From NCBI GenBank assembly GCA_020849035.1, contig JADLHC010000036.1, forward strand, positions 1-34,854: a DNA stretch of 34,854 bases. Reading direction: 5' to 3'. The stretch comes from Planctomycetia bacterium. Lineage in GTDB: Bacteria > Planctomycetota > MHYJ01 > WSZJ01. Each line of letters opens with the position of its first letter. The stretch's first letter is position 1. A program made the translations under genes and the position numbers. Shown here one piece after another: positions 24,300 through 31,670 of the stretch. Below the pieces are notes generated by a model, which was not told the origin of the DNA, searched no databases, and was given only the letters and a program-made list of their open reading frames with translations.

Positions 24300-25340
24300 A
24301 TGCCCGCCGATCCCCGCGAACGCCGCACCGTCACGGTGCTCTTCAGCGACCTCTCGGGCTTCACCCGCCTTTCTGCCTCCCTCGACCCCGAGGAGGCCGC
24401 GGACCTCGTGGACGCGCTGTTCCTGCGACTCCGCGGCGTGATCGAGGCGCACGGCGGTACGGTGGACAAGTTCATCGGAGACGCGGTGATGGCGGTCTTC
24501 GGCGCGCCGGTGGCGCGCGGGGACGACGCGGCGCGCGCGGTGCGGGCGGCGCTGGCGATGCAGCGCGAGGTGGGGGCGTTCGCGCGGGAGAACGGGCGCG
24601 ACCTGCGGCTGCGGGTGGGGCTGAACACGGGCGAGGTGCTGTGGGGCGGGATCGGCGGCGACCGGGCGACGGCGATGGGGGACGCCGTGAACGTCGCGCA
24701 GCGCATGGAGGCGGCGGCGGAGCCTGGGACGGTGGTGCTGGCCGAACTGGGGCGCCCGGGCGAGTCGGTGGCGATGCCGGCGCGCGCCCGGGACCTGAAC
24801 CTCGAGATCGGCCAGCGCTGGAACGCCGGGATCGCCTGGGTGAGCCTCGTCTGGGCGCTGTCCGCGGCGGACCGGCCCGCGGACGCCGAGCGGGAGGCCA
24901 CGGAGGCGATCGCGCGGCTGGAAGGGACGGCGGGGGCGGGTGGGGACGCGGAGCTGCACGCGGAGAGGGCCCTGGCGCGCCTGAACGCGGGGCTCCCGGG
25001 CGCCGAGGAGGACGTGGCCGCAGCGCGGGAGTCGGCCCGGGAGCGGACCGGCTACGCGGTGGCCACGGTGCCGCTCGCCGCCGCGCGCCTCGACCTCGCG
25101 CGCGGGCGTCCCGAGGCGGCCCGCGCAGCCCTCGACGAGATCCGCGGGGTGTTTCCCAACGGCACGCCCTGGAACTGGTCCATGGAGATCCTCGACCTCG
25201 AGGCGCGGATCCTGCTCGCCTCCGGGGACGCCGCCGGCGCCGCCCGCGTCGCGGAAGAGGGCGCGCGCCTCGCCGCGCAGGCGGGCGGAGCGATGCGCGA
25301 ACGGCGCTTCCGCGCCCTCCTCGAACGCGCGCGCCCCTGA
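24300..25340 (+). CDS. Class III nucleotidyl cyclase with TPR tail, ATPase lost
   Basis: This 346-residue protein has a cyclase domain at residues 10-146 very like that of the 1198-residue member; all key residues (Asp17, Lys57, Asp61, Asp128, Asn131, Arg135) are kept at the same numbers. Straight after 'AEPGTVV' the sequence jumps to 'ELGRPGESVAM...', which reads like the inside of a TPR, then follows a C-terminal helical region. About 800 residues, including the whole ATPase, are absent, yet the frame is open. So it is an internal deletion product that may still make cAMP without ATPase control. TACCAT lies six bases before the ATG with no ribosome site. Confidence 0.88.
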   Translation: MPADPRERRTVTVLFSDLSGFTRLSASLDPEEAADLVDALFLRLRGVIEAHGGTVDKFIGDAVMAVFGAPVARGDDAARAVRAALAMQREVGAFARENGRDLRLRVGLNTGEVLWGGIGGDRATAMGDAVNVAQRMEAAAEPGTVVLAELGRPGESVAMPARARDLNLEIGQRWNAGIAWVSLVWALSAADRPADAEREATEAIARLEGTAGAGGDAELHAERALARLNAGLPGAEEDVAAARESARERTGYAVATVPLAAARLDLARGRPEAARAALDEIRGVFPNGTPWNWSMEILDLEARILLASGDAAGAARVAEEGARLAAQAGGAMRERRFRALLERARP

Positions 25341-25349
25341 GCCGCCGCG

Positions 25350-27032
25350 TCACCTCCTCGCCACGAACCCCCAGTCCGCCGCGAGGAGCAGCGCCGCCAG
25401 CGCGGCCAGCGCGGCCCACGGCGGCGGCGGCGGTTTCGCGGGCGACGGAAGCTCGCGGCCCGCGGGCGGGTCGGCGAGCGCGGACTCGGCGGGATCGAAG
25501 AAATTGACCGCGAGCGGGCGGGAGATGCCGCCCTTCGTAAAGATCGCGTGGCCGGGGCGCGTGGCGCGCCACGGGCCGGTGCGCGTCTCCGTGAACCCGC
25601 CCTCCCATGCCTCGTACTCCCCCTCGAACGGCGTCACCCACTCCCCCGTCACCGCCGGCGCCATCGGCCGCTCGCGCGACAGCTCCTCCACGCAGTTCCT
25701 CACGAACAGCGGGAACGCAGCGAGGAGCGGGAGGTTCGAGTCCTCGAGGGCGAAGCCGAGGACGACGCGGTCGGGGGAAGCGACGGCGAGCGGACCGGCG
25801 GCGGAATCCACGAGGACGGTGGCGCCCGGCTCGCGGGCGAGCGGGCGCGCGCGGGCGACGCGGAGGCGCGAGAGGTCGAGGCCGCGGAGAAGCGGGAGGT
25901 CGGCGGCCCAGGCCGTGACAGCCGGGTTCTCGACGGCCGCGGCCGACGACGGCGGCGCGATCGCGAGGCACGGCCCCGCCGACGGCGCGCAGCGGTCGAA
26001 GACGAGCAGGTCCGCGGGCTCTTCCCTGCCCGGCTCGACGAGCCCCGAGTCCCTGTCGAGCGCGTCGCCGAGCGCCGCGAGCGCGGAGGACAGGAAGGGC
26101 GACTTGGCTTCGGGTGCCACGACAAACACGAGCGCGCGGCGCAGCGGCGGGACGACGGCGAAGGCGTCGTCGTCGAGGGCGAGCGAATCCTCGCCGACCG
26201 AGACCTGGAGGATGCCGCCGTCCCGCGAGTTCCGCTCCAGGTCGAGAAGGACGGTCTCGCCGGGGTCGAGTCCCTCCAGCAGGCGGTAGTCCGGCTCGAG
26301 ATTCGCCCCGAAACCCGCGACCACGATCGGGGCCGCGCGCCCCCGGCCGTGATTCGTGACACGCACGACGACGTCCACCATCGGGGAGTTCCAGCGCCTC
26401 CGCGCGTCCAGCCCCTCGATCGCCACGTTCTCCTTCGCCTGCGCGACCCGCGGCGCCATGTCTCCACCCGCCTCCCGGTCGGACCACACGACCGTCTTCA
26501 CGGCCCCCGCCCGTGCCGCCGGGTCCTCCTTCGCCAGCGCCAGCGCCCCCGCCACGTCGCCGCTGCGCTCGTCGGGCCGCGGCAGGCCGGGCAGCTCTTC
26601 CCCGCCCTCGCGCCACCCGCCGAGGGCGCGCGGCACGGCGCCGGCGAGGTAGACGCGGAAGCGGTCCGACCTCGGAAGCCCGCGCGCGAATTCCTGCGCG
26701 CCGCGGACGGACCTGTCCCAGCGCCCGTCGGAAGCGCCCATGCTCGCGGAGACGTCGAAGACGAGCGCCCAGTCGGTCCCCTGCGGCGCCGACGGCCGCG
26801 GCCCGGCGGCGGCGAGCGCGAGCGCCGCGCAGGCCGCGAGGTTCAGCGCGAGCGAGCCGGCCTCGCGGAACTGCCGCCACCCCGCCGGAACGCGTTTCCC
26901 CGCCGCCGCCGAGAGCCACGCCTCCAGGTCGGGCACGACGACGCGCGTCCGACGGCGCTTCACGAGAAACGCCGCGACGACGGGCGCGAGGGCGAGGAAG
27001 GCCCAGAGGAAGAGGGGGCGGTCGAAGGTCAT
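25350..27032 (-). CDS. BatA-like VWA-domain membrane protein
   Basis: This 560-residue inner-membrane protein has an N-terminal BatA-type pair of membrane helices (about 8-24 and 58-76), a von Willebrand A domain with the metal site DVSAS (Asp93, Ser95, Ser97), a long beta-rich periplasmic or cytosolic middle part and a last helix at the C-terminus (WAALAALAALLLAADW). A proline run precedes that helix. Such proteins usually work with a DUF58 protein and a MoxR ATPase in envelope or metal-related assembly; the exact role is not known. Its ATG overlaps the TGA of the DUF58 gene, so the two are coupled. It is convergent with the last cyclase gene, 9 bp apart. Confidence 0.85.
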   Translation of the reverse strand: MTFDRPLFLWAFLALAPVVAAFLVKRRRTRVVVPDLEAWLSAAAGKRVPAGWRQFREAGSLALNLAACAALALAAAGPRPSAPQGTDWALVFDVSASMGASDGRWDRSVRGAQEFARGLPRSDRFRVYLAGAVPRALGGWREGGEELPGLPRPDERSGDVAGALALAKEDPAARAGAVKTVVWSDREAGGDMAPRVAQAKENVAIEGLDARRRWNSPMVDVVVRVTNHGRGRAAPIVVAGFGANLEPDYRLLEGLDPGETVLLDLERNSRDGGILQVSVGEDSLALDDDAFAVVPPLRRALVFVVAPEAKSPFLSSALAALGDALDRDSGLVEPGREEPADLLVFDRCAPSAGPCLAIAPPSSAAAVENPAVTAWAADLPLLRGLDLSRLRVARARPLAREPGATVLVDSAAGPLAVASPDRVVLGFALEDSNLPLLAAFPLFVRNCVEELSRERPMAPAVTGEWVTPFEGEYEAWEGGFTETRTGPWRATRPGHAIFTKGGISRPLAVNFFDPAESALADPPAGRELPSPAKPPPPPWAALAALAALLLAADWGFVARR

Positions 27033-27889
27033 CGGCGCGCGAGGGCTCCGCCGGGTTTGAGGAGGGCCGAGACGGCGTCGAGGAGCGGCGCGCGGGCGAG
27101 GACGCGGCGGTAGGGCATCCCCTCGCGGGCGCAGAACGCCTGGAGCGCGTCCCAGCGGGCGGTGAGGGCCTCGCGGTAGGCGGCGAGCGTCCCTTCGTCC
27201 GCGTCCACGTCCAGCTCGCGCCCCGTCTCGGCGTCCGCCAGCCGCAGCGGGCCCGACAGCGCCGGCTTCAGCTCCTCGTCCGCCACCACGTGGATCGCCA
27301 CGACGTTCCCGCCGCGCGGCCGCATCGCGTGCAGCGCCTCCCGCGCCCCCCGGTCGCAGAAGTCGCTGATCACGATCGCCAGCCCCCGCGACGCCCCCGG
27401 CGGCGGCGCCGCCGCCCGCAGGTCCGTCTTCCCCCCCGCGGGCGCCGCCTCCAGCGCCTTCAGGTACCCGATCCCCGCCCCCTTGCCCCGCAACCCCTCC
27501 CCCCCCGCCACCCGCCGCTCCCCAAACGCCCCCCACGACAGCGTGTCCCCCCGCGCCAGCGCCACGTACCCCACCGCCGCCGCCACCGCCAGCGCCTGCC
27601 CCCGCTTCCCGAAAAACCCCATCGACTCCGACACGTCCACCGCCACCCACGCGTGCAGGTCCCGCTCCGCGTCGAACCGCTTCACGTGCAGCTGCTCGTG
27701 CCGCGCGTACACGTTCCAGTCCACGCTCCGCAGGTCGTCCCCCTCGACGTACGAGCGGTAGTCGCGGAATTCCGACGAAGCGCCGTCGCGCGGGGACGGC
27801 CGCTCCCCGGCGCGCTCGCCGGTGCGGAGGCGGCGGGCGAGGAGGACGAGGGATTCGAGGGTGCGGAGGAAGGCGTCGTCGAAGGGCAT
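27029..27889 (-). CDS. DUF58-family VWA-like protein
   Basis: This 286-residue cytoplasmic protein has the DUF58 signature 'EFRDYRSYVEGDDLRSVDWNVYARHEQLHVKRF' near residues 40-75 and, just after it, the metal-site-like 'VAVDVSESM'. The family is nearly always found with a MoxR AAA ATPase and VWA membrane proteins. Here only the VWA partner is present, immediately downstream and overlapping. I chose ATG 27889 because TACTGT lies five bases upstream (a leaderless pattern); an in-frame codon at 27925 would add twelve residues without support. Confidence 0.87.
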   Translation of the reverse strand: MPFDDAFLRTLESLVLLARRLRTGERAGERPSPRDGASSEFRDYRSYVEGDDLRSVDWNVYARHEQLHVKRFDAERDLHAWVAVDVSESMGFFGKRGQALAVAAAVGYVALARGDTLSWGAFGERRVAGGEGLRGKGAGIGYLKALEAAPAGGKTDLRAAAPPPGASRGLAIVISDFCDRGAREALHAMRPRGGNVVAIHVVADEELKPALSGPLRLADAETGRELDVDADEGTLAAYREALTARWDALQAFCAREGMPYRRVLARAPLLDAVSALLKPGGALARR

Positions 27890-27934
27890 GGGGAACAGTA
27901 GAACGCGGGAGAACGCGCCGGACAAACCCCAAAT

Positions 27935-27975
27935 CCGGAGCGGCCCGGGCCGTGTTCCAGCCCGGGCGAATCCGG
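27935..27975 (-). terminator. Hairpin terminator of the lipoprotein gene
   Basis: GCCCGGGC at 27943-27950 pairs with GCCCGGGC at 27960-27967 around a 9-base loop, extended by CCGGA/TCCGG beyond a 3x3 internal loop. On the minus strand it lies just after the lipoprotein stop and is followed by ATTTGGGGTTTG, so termination is likely but not strong. Confidence 0.5.
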
Positions 27976-27978
27976 CGG

Positions 27979-30618
27979 TCAGCGGTCGAGCGGTTCGCGG
28001 ACTCGGACCTGGAGGCGGGCGTCAACGGTCGTCCCCTCGAAGGTCTTGTTCCAGAAGATCATGGCGCCGCCGAGGTTCTCGCAGGTGCAGGTCGGCGCGA
28101 CGAAGAGAGTGAAGAACTGGACGTCCTCCGTCGAGTCGTCGTCCACGAGCGCGGGGTCGGAGAGGCCGCCGTCGTCGCCGATCACGCGCCAGCCCTCGTC
28201 TCCTGCGTCCGGGTCGAATTCCTGGTAGTAGATGTGGTTCTCTTCGCGAAACCAGAGCCCGACGCGGTTGGCGGCGACGGCCGTGCCGAGGACAGTGGGG
28301 GCGTTCACGACGCTGGGCGTGGTGAAGGGCAGGCTGAGCTCGAACGGTTCCACGAACTCGGCGCCCAAGGACGGCAGGAACGACTCTTCGAACGGCGTGC
28401 CGGGATCGCGGGCGTCGAAGTACCTCGTCCGGAGGGCGTCTCCGAGGGCGTCGACCTCGGAAACGGCGTCCTCCATGAACAGGACGTGGACGAACTCCGC
28501 GGGCCTGGGGCGATCCGGGCTGTCATCTCCCGAGGCGACGTCGAGGCGGCCGATGTCCGTCCCCGGCGGTGTGGGGACGAGGCGGACGGTCTGGGACGGA
28601 ACCTGGCGATTCGTGGACGTGCTGTCGATCTCCAGGCGCTCGACGGCAACGCCGGTGCGGGCCGCCATGAGCCGGAAGTCGGTGGCCGCCGACACGTCCA
28701 CGTCCTTGCGGTAGACGCAGAGGATCTCGCCGTCGCTGCCGGCGTCCACGGCGTCGAAGTTCGTGTGCTCATTGTGGACGGTCTGGCCGGCGGCTCCCTG
28801 TTCGCCTTGTTCGAAGGTGTCGATGACAACGGGCGGGGCGGCCGAGAGGACGGCCGGCGTCGACAGGTCCCCCGTGAGGCGGACGTCGAGGATCCGGTCG
28901 AACGTCCCGTCGCTCTGCTCGAACAGGACGTGCACGACGTCCGGATCTGACTGGACACCGCAGCGGTATCCAAGCGCGTCCTGGAACATGAACCAGCGGA
29001 CGTCCTCTGCGTCGACGTCGACGTTGAGGTTCATGGGCGGCGAGAGCGAGTCCGACAGCGGCGGAATGGTGAACAGGCCGTCCTCGTCCGGCCGCGTCGT
29101 GACGTACCCGGCGGCCCACAGCCCCAGGTTGTCCGTGACGCCCCCGTCCGTGAGCTCGCGCCATGCGATCCAGATCGAGTCCCCGTTCCGCGACATTCGC
29201 GTGTCCGCGTGCTCTGCGAACACCAGGTCCGTCACGTCGGGATCCTCCGCATCCACGGCCCCGGCGGACAGGACGCTTCCCGTCGCCTCGTCGATCTCCG
29301 CGATGCAGAGCCGCGCGCTGGCGAGCGGGTCGAAGAAGCTCCCCAGAGGGTGGTCAATCAGCTGTGTCGTGAAGACGACGAGGTTCGCGAGCCCCTGGTC
29401 GGAGCCGTAAACGCTGTTGCACACCAGGAAATCGCCGTCTTCATTCAGGAACTGCGCCCGGTTGTCGAGGCTGTCCGTGGCCAGGATCGAGGGACTCACC
29501 GACAGGTGTCGCGGCGCCTCGGGTACCCCCGTCGCCAGGTTCACCGAGATCGCCTGGATCGTCTCGTCCACGTCGTTGTTCGCCGTCGTGCCGAATCCCA
29601 GGAACGCCGGAATCTCGTCCCCGACGAACGTGTTCCGCGCCGCGCATCGGAAGAAAACGGCGCTGTTGTAGGTCACCAGCGCCACGTTGGACACCTGCGT
29701 CTCCTCGCTGCTCGAACCGTCGTCCGACGCGCCCAGCGTCACCTGCCCGAGCCGCGTGTCCGTCCCCGGCGGCAGAGGCAGCGCGGACTCGGCGGTGCCT
29801 CCCAGGTCGAACCAGACCATGTGCAGGGCCGAGTCGTCCACCCCCGCCACGAGGTCGTTGTTCTCCCGCTGCGCCCAGACCACCGCGATTCCCGTCGTGG
29901 AATCCCCGTACGTGTACCGGTTCGCCGTCTGCGTCCATCGCGCTTCGCCGCACATGCCGTCGCTCAGGACCGCAAACGTCGAGACATCCTCCAACCCTTC
30001 GTCGTCCATGTTCAGCCGGACGCCCTTCTCCTGGAACCCGTACCTCCCGCTGGGCTCGTCGTGCCGGGACGCGTCGAAGTAGGTCGCAAAGAGGCACTGG
30101 TTGACGCCGTCGGGGCCGGCGCCGTCGGAGTCCACGTCCGGCGCGGACCAGAAGATGATGGCGTCGCCGTCCCGGTCCTGGAGCTCCTGGGTCGGGGCGT
30201 CGGCGGTGTTGATGAAGGCGTGGCAGACGCGGTTCACGTCAATCGGCGCCGGCGATGCTCCCAGGGCGACGTCGTCCGCCTCGAGCACGACCGGGGGCGT
30301 CCACGTTTCGCCGTCGAAGTGGTGGCAGTAGACGGTGGGGACGCCGACGGAGAAGGTGAGGTAGGTCACGAGGGCGGTCCCGCGATCGCCGTTGAATGTG
30401 ATCTTCATGTTCTGGAAGGACTGGTTCGAGGGACTCATCGCACGCTTGTCGTCGGCGACGTTGCCGTCCTGGACGGACGCGCCCGGGAAATCGTCGGTCG
30501 TGAAGATCCCGGCGTCGCGGACATAGATGGTCTTCCGGACGATCTTGCGGCACCCCGAGGACGCGATCACGGCAGCCGCGGCGACGGCCAGCGCGCACAA
30601 GGGCCGGGAAGCGGTCAT
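27979..30618 (-). CDS. Large lipoprotein of unknown function
   Basis: This 879-residue exported protein has a signal peptide with lipobox SSGC (Cys23). The mature part is acidic, rich in Asp, Thr and Val, and made of many short strands. Segments such as 'ALVTYLTFSV', 'AVVWAQRENND', 'IWIAWRELTDG' and 'VHVLFEQSDGT' recur, as in beta-propeller blades where each blade records a 'data-like' WxxR/E strand. I see no catalytic motif. Several scattered cysteines occur, including a CTCE near the end. The start is ATG 30618 with GGAGG six bases upstream. It is read alone, between two hairpins. A surface-display or binding role is inferred only from the fold guess. Confidence 0.8.
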   Translation of the reverse strand: MTASRPLCALAVAAAAVIASSGCRKIVRKTIYVRDAGIFTTDDFPGASVQDGNVADDKRAMSPSNQSFQNMKITFNGDRGTALVTYLTFSVGVPTVYCHHFDGETWTPPVVLEADDVALGASPAPIDVNRVCHAFINTADAPTQELQDRDGDAIIFWSAPDVDSDGAGPDGVNQCLFATYFDASRHDEPSGRYGFQEKGVRLNMDDEGLEDVSTFAVLSDGMCGEARWTQTANRYTYGDSTTGIAVVWAQRENNDLVAGVDDSALHMVWFDLGGTAESALPLPPGTDTRLGQVTLGASDDGSSSEETQVSNVALVTYNSAVFFRCAARNTFVGDEIPAFLGFGTTANNDVDETIQAISVNLATGVPEAPRHLSVSPSILATDSLDNRAQFLNEDGDFLVCNSVYGSDQGLANLVVFTTQLIDHPLGSFFDPLASARLCIAEIDEATGSVLSAGAVDAEDPDVTDLVFAEHADTRMSRNGDSIWIAWRELTDGGVTDNLGLWAAGYVTTRPDEDGLFTIPPLSDSLSPPMNLNVDVDAEDVRWFMFQDALGYRCGVQSDPDVVHVLFEQSDGTFDRILDVRLTGDLSTPAVLSAAPPVVIDTFEQGEQGAAGQTVHNEHTNFDAVDAGSDGEILCVYRKDVDVSAATDFRLMAARTGVAVERLEIDSTSTNRQVPSQTVRLVPTPPGTDIGRLDVASGDDSPDRPRPAEFVHVLFMEDAVSEVDALGDALRTRYFDARDPGTPFEESFLPSLGAEFVEPFELSLPFTTPSVVNAPTVLGTAVAANRVGLWFREENHIYYQEFDPDAGDEGWRVIGDDGGLSDPALVDDDSTEDVQFFTLFVAPTCTCENLGGAMIFWNKTFEGTTVDARLQVRVREPLDR

Positions 30619-30749
30619 AGAGCCTCCTCAGAAGAAGAGTGGCGAGGTCGGGCGGATCCACAACGCCCGCTCCGGACGGGTCCGGTCATCCTCTCGGGCG
30701 CAGAGGGTACCTCCTGCGATGCACCCGCTTCAAGGCCGGCCAAATGCAA

Positions 30750-30777
30750 GCCGCCCGGGGAGTCACCCCCGGGCGGC
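30750..30777 (-). terminator. Terminator of the partner-switching operon
   Basis: An 11-bp perfect stem GCCGCCCGGGG / CCCCGGGCGGC with a 6-base loop lies 20 bases downstream of the STAS gene stop. On the minus strand it is followed by TTGCATTT. The interval 30619-30749 holds the lipoprotein ribosome site and nothing else I can name. Confidence 0.65.
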
Positions 30778-30797
30778 TGCGGATTCAATGCGGCTGC

Positions 30798-31145
30798 CTA
30801 CGAGAACAGCTTCTGTGCCCCCTCCACGTCATTCGCGAACGGGAAGATCTGGCTCAGCCCCAGCAGGTCGAAGACCTCCTTCACGTTCGGCGAGGGCTTC
30901 ATCAGCACGATGTTCCCCTCGTTCTCCTGCGCCGTCCCGATCGCGCCGATGAACACGCCCGCCCCGGCGCTCGAGATGTAGTCGAGCTTCGACAGGTCCA
31001 CCACGAGACGGTACGTCCCCCCGTCGAACAGGTCGTTGATCGTCTTCTCCATCTCCTCGAACGTGTGGGCGTCCAGGAAGCCCTGCACGGCGATGAAGGT
31101 GACGTTGTTGTTCAGCTTCTTGGTCTGGATGTGGAACTCGGCCAT
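30798..31145 (-). CDS. STAS-domain anti-sigma factor antagonist
   Basis: This 115-residue STAS protein is of the SpoIIAA/RsbV type. The phosphorylated Ser of the family corresponds to Ser59 in 'LDYISSAGAGVFIGA'. In partner switching, the unphosphorylated form binds the RsbW-type kinase and frees its target, and the PP2C phosphatase removes the phosphate. It lies directly downstream of genes for just such a kinase and phosphatase. GAGG stands seven bases before the ATG. It is the last gene of the operon before a strong hairpin. Confidence 0.93.
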   Translation of the reverse strand: MAEFHIQTKKLNNNVTFIAVQGFLDAHTFEEMEKTINDLFDGGTYRLVVDLSKLDYISSAGAGVFIGAIGTAQENEGNIVLMKPSPNVKEVFDLLGLSQIFPFANDVEGAQKLFS

Positions 31146-31203
31146 CGGGTGCCTCGATTTGGTCCGGGATTCTAGCGTTCTGCCCGGCGCGTCTCAATTG
31201 GGA

Positions 31204-31650
31204 TCAGGCGTGGGGAGCCTTCGGTTTGCCGCCGATGTACTTGACGAGCACCAGCTCGTTCTGGATGCCCTCGCGGAACGTGTACCGCACCTCGTCCATG
31301 ATCAGGCGCATCAGGTAGATCCCCAGCCCCTTCTTCTTCTTCGACTTCACGTGCGACCCCATGTCCGGCGTCTCGATCGCCTCCGGGCTGAACTGCTGCC
31401 CCGAGTCGCGGATCGTCACCACGAACTTCTGCGGGTCCGCCAGGCACTCCACGTCGATCGTCCCCTCGCGCTGGTTCTCGTAGGCGTGCTCGATGATGTT
31501 CGCCACCGCCTCGTCCACCGCCAGGATGATCTTGTTCTCGTCCTCACGCGACAGCGCGCTCTGGCGGATCATGCGGGACATGAACTCCCGCACGAACCCC
31601 AGGAACTTGGTGTCGTTGGTGATGACGATCCGGTCGTGCACTTCGCCCAT
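31204..31650 (-). CDS. RsbW-type anti-sigma factor / serine kinase
   Basis: This 148-residue GHKL-fold protein has the N box 'DEAVANIIEHAY' (Asn51), the G1 region 'VVTIRDSGQQF' (Asp82) and the G2 region 'KKGLGIYLMRLIMDEV' (108-121). It should phosphorylate the STAS protein and bind a target, usually a sigma factor, in an either/or manner. A Lys run (103-107) precedes the G2 loop. AGGAG lies eight bases before its ATG, and 20 bp separate it from the phosphatase gene. No sigma factor is seen in this window, so the output partner is elsewhere. Confidence 0.93.
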   Translation of the reverse strand: MGEVHDRIVITNDTKFLGFVREFMSRMIRQSALSREDENKIILAVDEAVANIIEHAYENQREGTIDVECLADPQKFVVTIRDSGQQFSPEAIETPDMGSHVKSKKKKGLGIYLMRLIMDEVRYTFREGIQNELVLVKYIGGKPKAPHA

Positions 31651-31670
31651 CCGCGCGTCTCCTGGTGCCT

